Assembly (NCBI GenBank): GCA_023846275.1 | Contig: JAIUJO010000084.1 | Location: forward strand, 1,535,487-1,599,486 | Origin: Vanilla planifolia | Lineage: Eukaryota > Streptophyta > Magnoliopsida > Asparagales > Orchidaceae | Length of the DNA: 64,000 bases | Direction of reading: 5' to 3' | Shown: piece after piece, positions 53,050 through 64,000 of the stretch | Layout of the letters: every line of letters starts with the position of its first letter | How positions within the stretch are numbered: the stretch's first letter is position 1 | Notes under the pieces: generated by a model | The model's database searches: none | What the model was told of the DNA's origin: nothing | Seen by the model: the letters and a program-made list of their open reading frames with translations, nothing else | Made by a program: the position numbers and the translations under genes

Positions 53050-54420
53050 TGTGCTGCCTCTCATTAAGAGTAATTTATTTTTGCATATTTTTATTAATCT
53101 TGTGTTCAATGTGGACCACTTAATTCCTACCTAATAATGTGCTTTTGAGTTAAGGGATTGGAAGATAGTATCTTTTTTGAGGCATGAGCTCATTGTCAAT
53201 GTTCTCCTGCTTGTGTTTCATGTTTGTACATCTATTAAAGGAGATCCTCTATACATTAATCTGCAAACTTGATGTGCCCTAGAGACTAGAGAAGAATAAC
53301 TTGATATTTTTGATTGAGTGATTATCACCTCTTAAGAAAAGTATAAGGCAATGCACAAAGAACAAATGAGACTTTGGTTGACAACCACTTGGAGTGGCAT
53401 AGTACTTCACTTTATCTAGTATATGTGGATTGTTTAAACCTCTTCTTAGTGTTTTATCTACAATGTGGAGTAGAAATAGGGATAACGGGTTACAATGCTT
53501 TAGCCAATATGAGAGTTAGATGGATAATTTCCTTTAACATTAATAATGTCTAAAAATCAACTTATATTATAGATACTCATGACAACATCAATAAATTAAC
53601 TATTGAAGTTAAACTTGTGTAGTACTTATTTCCTCCATGATATATTATTGAACAAATTTTTGAAGTCTTGCTTGATAACAAAGCTATTTGCTTTGATCTT
53701 CTAATTTGAATCGTTAAGTTGCCCTTATAAAAGTATGATTTCTTATGTAAGTAAAATATTTTTAGTGATTTCCTATTCCTTAGCTAAAGATGATTGCTCC
53801 ATTGAGATGATGGTTGGTAGGAAGCACCATAAGCTAACTATCAACAAATTATTATATTTTTTTTAAAAAACTATACATCCAAATTTTCATAGTCTTCAAA
53901 AGAATTGTTGAAATTAGTGTTTAAAAGGAAAATTAAATTAATACTACTACATTATTTAGGTGATGGCTACCAAAAAGAAAATCATTGATAGCATCACAAA
54001 TTTCATCTTGAAATATGGACCAATAATTCTGATAAAATAAACTAATAAACCCATCCAATCTATAAGAACATGAAGATCTTTGAAAAAAAATAATTTGTTG
54101 TATTTTCTCCTTATTAACTAGTTGAATTAGTACCATATTACATTTTAGTGAGTATAGGCATCTTGAAGCAAAGCACATCGCATTTTTCTCAGTAGGGAAT
54201 AGTAAAATATCAAGCAATCTAAGATATATTTGGCATTTAAATCCTTCTCTAGGTCCTAACTCCCACTTGGATCTTTAACTATTTATATATTACCCATTAT
54301 TTACTTGTTATTGAAGACTGTGTAGAAGACATTTGTGTTTTTATCACCATTTTTAAGCTACATAGAGCCTATCTTTTAGCTCTTAAACATCTAATGTAGC
54401 CCATCTAGTACATCGCGTAA
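53050..54420 (-). pseudogene. LINE reverse transcriptase remnant
   Basis: Fragment of the ORF2 reverse transcriptase of a plant L1-type LINE. In order on the minus strand: LKNGDKNTNVFYTVFNNK (about 54,345-54,290, the family's WLKxGDKNTKFFH region); DGFISLFYQNYWSIF in the 94-codon frame 54,217-53,933 (family PDGFxxxFYQxYW); then, after frame changes, TPSGCQPKSHLFF and LILFLRGDNHSIKNI around 53,400-53,310. Where the catalytic YADD/FADD box should be (about 53,348-53,360) the sequence reads FVHC, so the active site is lost. The 5' part of ORF2 is missing or unrecognisable. The frame 54,217-53,933 is the best preserved piece. Confidence 0.8.
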
Positions 54421-54429
54421 AGGTTAAAC

Positions 54430-55478
54430 GTGGAGATGTACTACTTCTATTCGAACATAGTGCTCGACGAGGATTCGCCACTATACTTCTCATTAGTCTT
54501 CGTTATCTTTGCCTTTGTAGGGTTGAACTATAATTGACCCTTATTTATTGCATATTTTTATTTATTTACTAATTCAAAAATTTATTTACATCTATACTTT
54601 AGTTTAGGTATTTTAAAGAATAATTGAAAATGTTTTGAAGATTTTCATCATTATATTTAGTATAAACAATCCTTTCAACAATCTCACAAATATTTTAGTA
54701 CAAAATTTTCTTAAACATTGATTTCAAAATGGCTTAAAATTTAGTTTTGGGCATTTTTTGCTATGATCCACCTCTTACAGCTATCATTACCACCACCAAT
54801 AGCACTCACTCATCAACTCTTGCTAACTCTCTTAAATCTACATTGACCACAAAGCAGACTCCAAATTTCAATGCCTCTCTACCTATGCAACTCATCAAAA
54901 TTGGAACCCAAAGTGATGCATCAATCCACCAATGTTGCACCATGTAATACCCTATTGCCTCACCTTTTTCACCTACAATTGGTCTCCACCATCAATCTTA
55001 AAACTCCCTAAAGATCTCTTTTATTAAGAAAAGAGTTGTTAGCATACACAAAAGGTAACATATCATTTAAGTATCACCTTGTGAAGAAAGTATTCTTAAT
55101 TTTCAATTTTTAACATTCTAAGTACTACAACTAAAACAGCTTTACTTAATTTTCATTAATCTGATCATATTATTAAGGCATTAACCTATTATAGAACTAA
55201 CAACACCTTTTATGCTGAATAGTAGGGCATTATTAATTACAAACTACAACGTAAACATTTTGAGATTCTTGAAAGTTTCTTTTGGTCATTTTTAACAAAA
55301 TCCCTTTTTTTAACATTTCATTTAGTGTGTTTTCTCATTAACTTTTCACTATTAGCCACTATGAAGCCATTCGAGTCTATCTTATAAATCTTGAGAGTCT
55401 TAGCTTTTTCTTAGAGATCTTTATTTGAGTCTTTGAGAGGTTAAATGTCTACTTCTTGTTTAAGCTACATGTCCTACT
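54430..55478. other. Interval between LINE ORF1 and RT remnants, nothing recognised
   Basis: The endonuclease of the LINE would be expected here, but I see no endonuclease motif in any minus-strand frame. The plus-strand frame at 54,747-54,947 is Thr/Ser/Leu-rich and without recognisable content. Around 54,400-54,530 the G+C is higher (words such as gctcgacgaggattcgccac) with a few CpGs, unusual for this window, which might mark a younger or different sequence. Confidence 0.4.
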
Positions 55479-56335
55479 TCATAATTGGTAATTGAAATTG
55501 ATCATACTATCATTGAATATATGATTTATGATACAATTAGGTTTTTTATTATGTGTTGATGTTGTGTGATTTAGTGGGGTGTTGATATTGTTTTCTATAT
55601 CAATGGCTTGCAAAGTTTGAGGTTTCACATTTCTTATTACTTCAATAATTAGAATTGTCTCATCTTCTCCATTTCCAACGAAGAAGGGTTTAGAATTCTT
55701 TGCTTGCTTGCATTGGATCATTATGAGTTCTTGTTTACAATTACTTGGAAAGTATTTAAGATTATTTTCATTACTTATTTTTTTCCATAATCCATTATTA
55801 CACGAAATCTTTCCAGAGAATCTATTGTCTAAAGGAAGAGTTTTAGCAAGATTGACGAAAGCATAGATCAGAACCCCATGGGGCCTTGTTAAGTTCATTT
55901 TCATAGCACTATTTTTAATGACTTGCCAACTATTAACATGATTGAGATAGGGCTTACTTGTTAACCATTTTGATTGGAAGGTGCTACAATGAGATCCATA
56001 CTGGATCTTAAAAATGTTTACTATTGAGCCAAAAAGTTTTAACTATTTTTTGGACCATCATTTGGAAGAGTACAATTTTCAAAAATATTGTACATCAAAC
56101 ATCAAATGTTTTCCCATTCTAGCGAAAACCATAGGAGCACATGCTTATCCCTTTGCAATGTATTCAAAGATGCTAGTTGTTTTGTATTCATACACTTTGA
56201 AATTCCAATTAAAACCATACCTATTAGAATGAGTTTGGAGGGAGCAACCTTTCTTGAGACAACGTCATCATGAAATATGACCATTTGTTTGCACTTTAAA
56301 GAAGACATTAGCATTATCATGATTGGCAAGAATAA
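55479..56335 (-). pseudogene. LINE ORF1 remnant (DUF4283/zinc-knuckle type)
   Basis: Remnant of the nucleic-acid-binding ORF1 protein of plant LINEs. The longest open piece, 141 codons at 55,904-55,479, contains MKMNLTRPHG, then YAFVNLAKTLPLDNRF, matching the family pattern of ARxCVxxxLAKPLP. It is followed by a degraded zinc-knuckle region (WKKISNENNLKYFPSNCKQ, where the family has a Cys-rich knuckle). Upstream, at about 56,330-56,102, KHVLLWFSLEWENI matches the start of DUF4283. The parts lie in more than one frame with stops between, and most knuckle cysteines are missing. The assignment rests on family pattern recognition. The plus-strand frames at 56,014-56,273 are shadows. Confidence 0.6.
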
Positions 56336-56354
56336 AAAACTTTCTCAATTGAAG

Positions 56355-57490
56355 ACATTTGAGTTTTTAAAAATCTTATAAATATTTAAATATTTTTTAA
56401 ATGTAAATTTTTTTATTATTATAAAAAATATTTTTTCTTAAGCACACCCTAACTACTGAGCCCAATTGGCTCAGGTCAATTGAGTCGTACCACCAAGGGG
56501 CATGGGCCTTAGACACCTCCAAATGCTAAGAGCTCATCTTAATCAAAGATGGGGCTTGAGTATCAATCAAGTCATTTTACTGTTGCATTCCCTCGATCAA
56601 TTGGTTCAACGCATTACTAATGAAACAAGTTTGGAGAAATGAGTTAGGATAGACTCGTTAATTTGTTTAAGTAAATCGGGTCAAGTAAGAACCAAAGATT
56701 TGTCCTGGCAAACATGGGCATGACTCTTGAAGAACACTAAGGGTAGCCAACCCCAATAAGCTGATTATAATATGTAGTTGATGTATTATAAGCATTAAAT
56801 ACTTAAAGTATTTCAAAATGTGGGATTAAATAAATGTTATTGCCAAATTTGAGATTTTTACACTGATGTGCATTTTTGCAATTGAAGTCCAAATCATCCA
56901 CATATTTATGTAAAGTTAAATTTATTTAGCTATTCCTCCAATATAATTGATTGAACGGTTGAGTGTCTCCCATTTTATGTGAACAGCAATATGATCAATG
57001 CTATTATCCATCTGACTTTCAAGTCCAATGCTATAGTTCCTATCTCACTATGATTAGATTTGGACCCTTTATCTTTTAAGCTGATTACTGATTACAACTT
57101 CGTTTGCTTAATCGGATGGTAGTTGTATCTTCTTCTCCATCTGTATTGACGAGCTTTCTAAAAAGTAGATTCTAGCCTTTAGGGAGTTATTTTTTGGGTT
57201 TTTTTTCAACAATGTATAAGGATCATTTATCAAACACTAAAATAATTGAATAAAAAATGAAAATTTTCATGCGAGTTGAATGAAATGATTTAAATGAAGT
57301 TCAAACTATGAGTAATAAATTTTTGCACAATTACCAAAGCTATAGATTTTAATCAGTCATTATTTCTCCAACCTTTGATCATAATCATTTTTGTATTTTT
57401 TTGAAATATCTACTTCATTTATTAGTAGTGCCACTTTTGTTTAATGAATTAAAGGTGTAGGAGGTTTTGTAAGAAAAATAGTAAAGTTTC
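56355..57490 (+). mobile_element. Partial copia LTR, right arm (fossil)
   Basis: Plus-strand mirror of the left partial LTR (47,690-49,050). The GC-richer block reads aggggcatgggccttagaca near 56,495-56,515, followed by gtagttgatgtattataagc near 56,773. It starts inside the LTR compared with the left copy, at the border with the LINE, and ends at the same join to a copia pol end as on the left. Broken and old. Confidence 0.65.
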
Positions 57491-57494
57491 ATGG

Positions 57495-57815
57495 GAAATT
57501 CAAGTTCTATGGATGAAACAATAACTTTTAGATTATGGCTTAGAATTTGCATAATTCTAATTTTTGTGATAATTTAAGTGTAATTTATTTAGCTAAAGAT
57601 CCCATTAAACATTTAAGAATAAAACATATATGATTAAGATGTAACTTTATTTGAGAGAATGTATAAAAAAATAATTGAGTTATGATTTGTGCTATTTTCT
57701 ATTTAATTAGTTGATATTTTTATCAGCAATTTGGTATCAAAGTATTTAATAAATTTAGATTAAGCTTAGGTGTCATTAACCCTAATGAATTATTACAAAA
57801 ATGGAGAGAACTAAG
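57495..57815 (+). mobile_element. Copia RNase H end next to the LTR, right arm (fossil)
   Basis: Plus-strand mirror of the fragment at 47,400-47,690. Landmarks are tctatggatgaaac (about 57,510), the DNA matching the family's CDN...AKxPI region (about 57,565-57,610), and aaaatggagagaactaag immediately before the LTR start at 57,816. Damaged as in the left copy. Confidence 0.7.
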
Positions 57816-59473
57816 TGTTAGAATTATGGGTGAGGTAAGCTAGAATTTAAGAGGAGTATATGGGCTATCTTATAAGGTATATATTATAATGTTGAATATT
57901 AAATTGTTTAATTTTTCCATTAATGTTATATTTTCTAACAGCTTTTGTTTTATAATCCTCAAGGGCATCATTGCTATACCATTTAATACGATGATCACAA
58001 AACCAAGGCTAAGTATTTATTAATTCTTTATTAAACTTAGTAAAGTTTTAATTAGATCTCATGGAGTATTCTAATAGTTTAGATTTGCTGGGGCAAGGGC
58101 TATAACATGAATAGTGAATATAATTTGATGGCTCGATATACTGTCTTTGGAGCCAACATTGGTCTTTGTCAAGTGGCTAACCAAAAACAATTTTATTTCT
58201 AAATTTTTGCAATTAGCATGTTAAACTTTTAGTTTTTTCATAAATATGGCAAGTAATGTTATCATCTTTTATGCATATTTGAATTTGGTTCCAGTTATAT
58301 TTTAGTAGAAGATATTTTAGTCTTTGAAAATCTTAAAAATATTTAAATTGTTTTAAATATAAATTATTATTATTATAATAATATTTTTTCCTAAGCACTC
58401 TTAACCATTAACCCCAAAAGGCTTAGGTGAAATAACGTGTAGCACCTAGGAGCATGGGCCTTACGGACCCCACAAGCTAAGAACCTAATCAAATACAAAA
58501 CAACTGAAGCCCAAGTATCAATAAAGTTAGGTTACTATTACAACCTCTTGGTTATTTTGTTTAAGGCATACTCATGAATAAGTGAAAGAAAAATGAGTCA
58601 TGAGAGACACTTTAATCAGATTAAGAAAAACGAGTTAAGTTAGTTCCATACATGCCCACTAACGACCTGGGTCATCACTTCTTGAGAACACCTAGGGGTT
58701 GCTAACCCATTAGGCTGATTGCAATATATCCTTGATGTATTATAAGCATAAAAATATTCAACTATTTTGTAATGTAGAAAAAACAAAAGCTATTACCAAA
58801 CTTGATATTTCTGTACTGACTGATCATGCATTTTCACAATCGAGCAATCCAGATAACACTCGTATCTATGAATAGTTAACATTCTTCATCAGTTTATCGA
58901 GAATAATTCATCAAATGATTGAGAGACTCTTTGCCTGTGTGAAAGATAATCTCATCATCATTACTATCCACCCAACTTTTGAATCCAACTCTCTAAATCT
59001 TATCTTGTTGGGATTAAATCTGGACACTTTATCATTTAAGTTGATCCAATGGTTACCACTACATTGGCTTAATTGGATGGTACTTGTACCATCGTCTCCA
59101 TTTGTTATTGCTAGTTTTATAATTAGTAGATTTTAGCTATTGTGTGAGATTGTTTTTGGAGTTTTTTTTATTTTATTTATAAATAAAGATCATTTACCAT
59201 AACTTAAAACTATTCAATCGAACTGGAAAATTTTCCTACAAGTCCAAGTGAAGTTCAAATTATGAGCAACACATTTCTATGTAATTATAAGTGCTATGGA
59301 TTTTCATCGATCTGTATTTCTTCTACTTTCCTTCATAATAATTTTGTATTTTATAGTAACATCTCTTTATTCATTTGTAGTACTACGCTTGTTTAAAAAA
59401 ATTAAATGTGTAGGGATTTTTGTAAGCAAAAATTGTAAATCCTAAAATTTTTTTGTATAGCCTAAATTTGTCA
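57816..59473 (+). mobile_element. Near-full copia LTR, right arm (fossil)
   Basis: About 1.66 kb from TGTTAGAATT (57,816) to a terminal TCA (59,471-59,473), inverted partner of 45,703-47,337. It is preceded by the pol end and followed 2 bases later by TTTTGGTATCTCATTGGAGC (59,476-59,495), a primer-binding-like motif. The GC-richer block near 58,440-58,490 and the words ctaacccattaggctgattg (near 58,700) match the left copy closely. The open frame at 58,915-59,136 reads the LTR by chance and has a relative on the left at 45,882-46,082. Confidence 0.75.
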
Positions 59474-59475
59474 TA

Positions 59476-59495
59476 TTTTGGTATCTCATTGGAGC
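59476..59495 (+). promoter_or_regulatory. Primer-binding-like motif after the right LTR
   Basis: TTTTGGTATCTCATTGGAGC, 2 bases past the LTR end. TGGTATC matches the beginning of the initiator-methionine tRNA site of plant copia elements. The left arm has the same motif at the mirrored place (45,680-45,700). Confidence 0.5.
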
Positions 59496-60174
59496 ACCAA
59501 TACATATTTGTTTTAACTCTACAAGTCTCAACAAAAGAGTGGTTAGTAGAAGCCTGATCAGGGATTTGGGGATGGATGTAGGATGAGGTATTTGTTGAAC
59601 TAGTTAAAAATCTTTTGTGTATTTTGTTTACTGTTAAGAAATTTTTATTTTGTTGATAAGTTTTATAAAAACAACATTATTTTATGTTAAAAAATGTATT
59701 TCTAATTTTTTAAATAAAAAAAATTTGTTAAACACATAATTCATTTCTCTACTATTATTCATTTTTCCTCACACGTTTTACAAGAACAAACACTTAATTT
59801 TTTTACAAAGCTAAAATCTTTTCCATTCTTATTCCACATTTGGTTATAACCATATATTTAATCTATTGATTTTTTTCTTTTAACATTAACGTCCTTCCAA
59901 TGTCGTTCACCTATCATATCTACAAGAAAAGGTTGATAATCAATTAGTGTGCTATTTAATTATGTCATTAACATCAAGATATCATAGAGAATTTCTCTTG
60001 GGACAAATAAACTCTTTTTGTTTTATGATGACTTACCATGTAAGTTTATGATAATGTAAATGAATGTAGTGCAAGAAAACATTTTCTAGATATTATCAAG
60101 TCAAGCTAGATTTGGAAGTAATAAAAGAACATGGTTGAGCTCCCTCCCATTCAAGGAAATTCCCTTAAAAGAAA

Positions 60175-61520
60175 GCTTAATTTCTCCTCCTTTTGTCATC
60201 ATAAAGAAGTCTTCTAATTCTTTGGAATAAATCTTTACTAAGAAGCTTTGTTAAGGTGCTAATTTGTTGTATGTTGTTAGCAACAAATTGAATTTCTATT
60301 ATATTTCATTCTACATAGTCCATGATGACATGGTGCCTAAAATCAATTTCTTCAATCTTATAGTACATTATATTGTTTTGAGTTAGGAAAAAAGCATTCA
60401 AATTGTCACATTTTTTAGGAATGGTTTGTAAATGTAATCCCATATCATCTATCAAACAAAAAAAAAATTAATAGAAATCCTTCTAATGCTATATACGACA
60501 ATTCATTTTTTTACTAAAACAAAAATTCCACCTTTTTTTGCTAGATGATAAGTTTAAGAGGTGCTAAGAAAGATTAAATACCTAAAATACTTTTCTCTTG
60601 TATTAAAGAATGTACATAATCTTCGTAGCAATATCTTGTAAGATCATGATATAACACAATTTTGGGATACCAAAACCCTAATACCCTTTTTTCTAGTAAT
60701 TATCAAAATATTTGTTCATTACATTATGTACATTTTTTTGATGAAGAAAATATTGAATTCAATCCAACTATCCTACATACACTTTCTCTTAAATAACAAC
60801 ACTTAAGAAGGTGGTGTTAACTACCATTAAATAAAGTTTAAATAACTTGTATTATGAAAAAGGTAAAAATGACCTTGTTGCCTTTAACCTTACCAATTGT
60901 TCAAGTATTCCTTCTATGTTTAGTCCTACCCATTACAACTAGCCTTCCCTTATTTTGAATGGCAACCACAAAGTCATTTACTTTTTATTTTTTAGTACCC
61001 ACTTTTTGCCACAGTAATGTGGCCACTTGGAAGGTCTATTAAATCCAAAACATTCACTTTCACAAATAAGCTAAAACCATCCAGCATGGTCAAATAAAAA
61101 AAAATCTTTCCTCAAGGCTTCACTTGTATTTTGAGGTACAAATTTTGAAATAGATGCATCATATACAATTTCTTTTTAAAGAGAAGCATTGGTTTGTACT
61201 CCAAAAGAGTTGTCACTTAAGATTACATCTCTAAGGTTATTTTCATTCTATGCTAACTCCCTTGATGCAACTATTTCCTTATTTTATAAGTTTTAACATG
61301 TCATTTATGTACTTTAATGAAGATGAAAGGATACCTTTTTTTAATCATAGTTAACTTGCATTCAGGAAAATAAGAAACCTATCTGATTTTGTACATCTCA
61401 AATCGTACACCTACATGCTTACCAAATCATTCATTTAAGTCAGTTTGTTGATTCAAATATGGTATCATCTAAATAATGTTAGAGTAGTAGAAGTTAATCA
61501 ACCAATTTTACTTTTGCAAA
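60175..61520 (-). mobile_element. Ty1/copia pol remnant, right arm (fossil)
   Basis: Minus-strand mirror of the pol remnant at 42,850-44,995. Recognisable are the RT core near 61,400-61,510, the N-terminal RT region (about 60,760-61,250) and the RNase H end (about 60,200-60,600). A purine-rich tract follows at 60,194-60,181 on the minus strand. This copy is shorter than the left one and equally dead, with many breaks. Confidence 0.75.
60181..60194 (-). promoter_or_regulatory. Polypurine tract of the right copia remnant
   Basis: On the minus strand AAAAGGAGGAGAAA follows the RNase H end, the mirrored counterpart of 44,980-44,993. Confidence 0.6.
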
Positions 61521-61799
61521 GTTTTTTATGCCTTGTAAATCTACCTCTTTGATTCGATGAATAATTTCAACAAAGATAGCTTGAGTTGTTTCCATTACAA
61601 CAAAGTTTCCTTACGAAATAGATTATGGGTTTTTCTATTTGAAGAATATTATGAGGAGATATCCTTCATTATCATGGTTTCTAATCTCTAAGTCTTATCT
61701 TGTTATTGATGCAACTCTACTATGAAAATATGCCTAAGTTTTCATATTTAGGTTTCTTGTTATTGAAAAGTACATATAATATTTTATTCGTAATTGGCT

Positions 61800-62960
61800 C
61801 GACAATAAATCTTTTTAGACGTTGAGACTATTAGAATGGCTGAATTATTATGGCATTTTGATTTTGAGATCCTATGTCACCAAAGGAAAAAAAAAATTAT
61901 CATGGTAGAGTTGTTAAATTAAAGCTAATTGAAAATGAAGTTTTTTGCCAAAACAAGTAATATTTTTCCTATTAAGGAAACATTTTTTGAGAAAACAAAT
62001 ATATTAAAAATATGTTGACAAAATAGTAACGCCCATGCAATATGGAAAAAACTATTATGTTATATAAGGACTCCTAACTAAGATTATACCTTTTTAAAAG
62101 GTTGTGTGGTGCATATTATAAGTAGCTAATGTTTAAAACCACATTCTAGCCTAAAAGGGAAGTCAATGAAAGAGAATATTTAAAATAATTAAGAATACGT
62201 AACGTCTATGAAAATTTTTTTTTATGTAGTTTGGATAAGTATTTGACTTTTAATTAATTTGCTTACAATAATAATTGTTAATCTAGCACAGAGATGACAC
62301 CTTATATAGTATTATATAATATATTATGCTATTATCATTATACTGATATTAACAAATTATCAATACCCTTCTTGATATACATATGGTTTTAGAAACTATT
62401 AAGAAGATCTACTTAATCAAAGCATGAATTAATAAAGAAAAGGCTTACTCCATGCAAGTTATGATAAGAAAATAAAGAAAGTGGACTGCTTGAAAAAGGA
62501 TCTTGTATTGTTAAGGGGTTAGTCCAATAAATTTCATTATAATGTTTGGAAAATGGGGGTAATTAAAGACAAAGAATTTTCTACCTTATACATTATTGAA
62601 AAAAATTGTTACATTGCTTACAATATAGTTTTATCATTATCATTAGCCAGGGAACGTACAATATTTTTTCTTTTTCTTTTAATAAAATTTGTTGCTAGTA
62701 CTACTTATATAATTAAATGTGATCAAGGTAGCTTGATGATGTATCCTTGACTATTTCATATGGAATTGCCAATAGGGTTCATACATGGGAATTCAAGAAA
62801 ACAAAGATGGAGAGCATCCCATGTTGAATGTATAATGGATAAGTTATACTAACTAATAGCTACTTGAGAAGTTGAAGAAGAGTTTGTTTGGAAGCATCCC
62901 AATATTTTTTGAATTTCAATGATTAAATTCTTATATGAAGGGAATCTTACAAAATATTCA
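61800..62960 (+). pseudogene. Possible intron-bearing gene remnant, unrecognised (right copy)
   Basis: Mirror copy of the left remnant. The readable strings LLIKFVASTTYIIKCDQG (part of the open frame at 62,553-62,750), WRASHVECIMDKLY and EVEEEF correspond to those on the left arm. The left copy's donor-like gtaagtcc appears here as gttagtcc near 62,519. The open frame at 62,553-62,750 spans what would be intron plus exon and is not a gene by itself. Conservation of short protein-like strings between arms, while the DNA between them drifts, is the only evidence for a coding past. Confidence 0.3.
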
Positions 62961-62969
62961 ATAGATTTC

Positions 62970-64000
62970 AACATTTTTTAACATTTATTGGATATATGTA
63001 AGTGCATTTTAAATTTTTTTTGAATGAGTTTAAATGAAATTTCCATATGCATATTTTTTTTATAATACCACAAAGACTATTATTTGAAAGAAATAATAAT
63101 AGAGAGGAGCAGCCAAATGTGGTAGAACAAGTGAAAATGAATCCTAAATAATACATCTTCTAAGAGCCTTTCGATCAAGTGGCTCCTATGTAGTGAGTCT
63201 TTTTTAGTTGTTTGGATTTTTTTAATTTATGAATCAAAAAATATTGTGGATTTTTTTATTTAAATACTAATGAGTCGTTGGTTAATTTAGCAATTGCTTT
63301 TAGACTTTAAAAATGCTTATAAATAAGTGAATTTTTTAACAAGATAGACTAATAAATTTTTTTCAAAATTTGAAGAAAAAACTTTAAGTCATTATATTCA
63401 AACATTTATTTGTCAATGGTCATTCACATTTTCTTATGTTATATTTAGTTGTTAAATTTTTACAAAATCTCAAGCTAAGTTCTCAATTTTCTTTAATTAT
63501 TATTGATTTAATTAAAACACTTATTTCTCAATAAGCTTTTATCAAGCATAAGATTTTTTTATTTATTTACACTTTCTGTCATCAAATTATTTTATTCTAT
63601 TACGAAGCTTATTATGTCGTATGATCGTAGTAGTGTTTGTCTATTATTTTGTTATGAGTATTTAGCTCTTTTGGAAAAGTTCTTTACATGAATAAGAAAG
63701 AATCTTAATTTCATTAAATGCATTGGACCTAAAATTGTTTGTGATCACAAATCTAATAATTAAAATCAAATTTACATATTGCAACATTGATTAATTAATT
63801 CCAACTAAAATAATTTACATTTATATATGTATATTACGAATAGTATTTGAAAAATTATGTTTAGAAAATTAAAATAAATAAATAAATGAATAAATAAAAA
63901 ATTGTTAAAAAAATCCTAAAACATCAAGTGTTAGTAAGGATCTTCCAAATGAAAAAGTTATAGATGAAATTATGATTGGTGTTAAACCATAATCTTTCAT
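62970..64000. other. Outer flank of the right arm, no gene recognised
   Basis: AT-rich DNA that pairs inversely with about 38,720-39,570 and 41,220-41,340 of the left arm. The small frame at 62,968-63,156 has no recognisable content. The (AAAT)n-like stretch near 63,868-63,900 is a short simple repeat. Confidence 0.5.

Larger units (their letters stand above)
52950..56335 (-). mobile_element. Decayed plant L1-type LINE in the palindrome spacer
   Basis: Minus-strand remains of a plant non-LTR retrotransposon in the expected order: ORF1 (about 56,335-55,480) upstream, reverse transcriptase (about 54,420-53,050) downstream. The 1-kb interval between them, where the endonuclease should be, shows no convincing endonuclease motif. 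No poly(A) tail or target-site duplication is visible, so both ends are approximate. The upstream end almost coincides with the inner edge of the right palindrome arm, and the element has no mirror copy. It therefore either inserted after the arms formed or lies in the original unduplicated centre. Confidence 0.75.
56345..64000 (-). repeat. Right arm of the large palindrome, open at the window end
   Basis: Inverted partner of the left arm. The match is still present in the last 50 bases (attatgattggtgttaaac against the reverse complement of about 38,720-38,770), so the repeat unit continues past 64,000. The arm is shorter than the left one over the compared interval, mainly because the left arm has about 1.6 kb of extra DNA at 39,570-41,215. 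The inner edge at about 56,345 adjoins the LINE. Confidence 0.85.

Noticed and set aside
54747-54947. 66-codon plus-strand frame, Thr/Ser-rich
   Set aside because: It lies opposite the LINE orientation, between its ORF1 and RT pieces, with no known domain.
56014-56273. Two overlapping plus-strand frames of 61-72 codons
   Set aside because: They are antisense to the LINE ORF1 remnant, whose minus-strand pattern explains the sequence better.

Overview
The window looks like non-genic nuclear DNA from a plant. It is very AT-rich throughout (by eye about a fifth to a quarter G+C, with almost no CpG) and carries Ty1/copia and plant L1-type LINE remains. Decayed transposons plus CpG loss fit old, long-methylated heterochromatin or a very long intron. 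The sequence does not fix the species. I see no intact host gene, no tRNA or rRNA and no CRISPR array. Open frames of 60-163 codons lie in low-complexity, satellite or element DNA.

Layout. Positions 1-3725 are a purine-rich (GA/A) strand-asymmetric tract. After a short AT-rich transition, about 4100-37,626 is an array of a strongly diverged tandem repeat with a monomer of about 410-420 bp. It is interrupted by one unrelated insert (about 10,780-11,310) and changes orientation at least five times: forward to 21,715, reverse to about 22,850, forward to about 29,255, reverse to about 34,934, forward to about 36,385, reverse to 37,626. Two switch points are near-perfect hairpins. A MITE-like element (37,629-38,120) with 10-bp terminal inverted repeats abuts the end of the array.

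From about 38,700 to the window end there is a large imperfect palindrome. The left arm (about 38,700-49,050) is repeated in inverse orientation as the right arm (about 56,345-64,000, running off the window), around a spacer of about 7.3 kb. Each arm holds the same parts in mirror order: an unrecognised flank, possible exon-like blocks, a dead Ty1/copia pol remnant, and a rearranged copia LTR cluster (partial LTR, pol end, near-full LTR, primer-site-like motif). The same unusual partial-LTR/pol junction occurs in both arms, so one arm is probably a copy of the other and not an independent set of insertions. The spacer holds 3.7 kb of unidentified AT-rich DNA and a broken LINE (about 52,950-56,335, minus strand) with recognisable ORF1 and reverse transcriptase pieces.

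Nothing here works together as a pathway. The points of interest are structural: the satellite with fold-back inversions, the palindrome, and the 3.7-kb purine tract.
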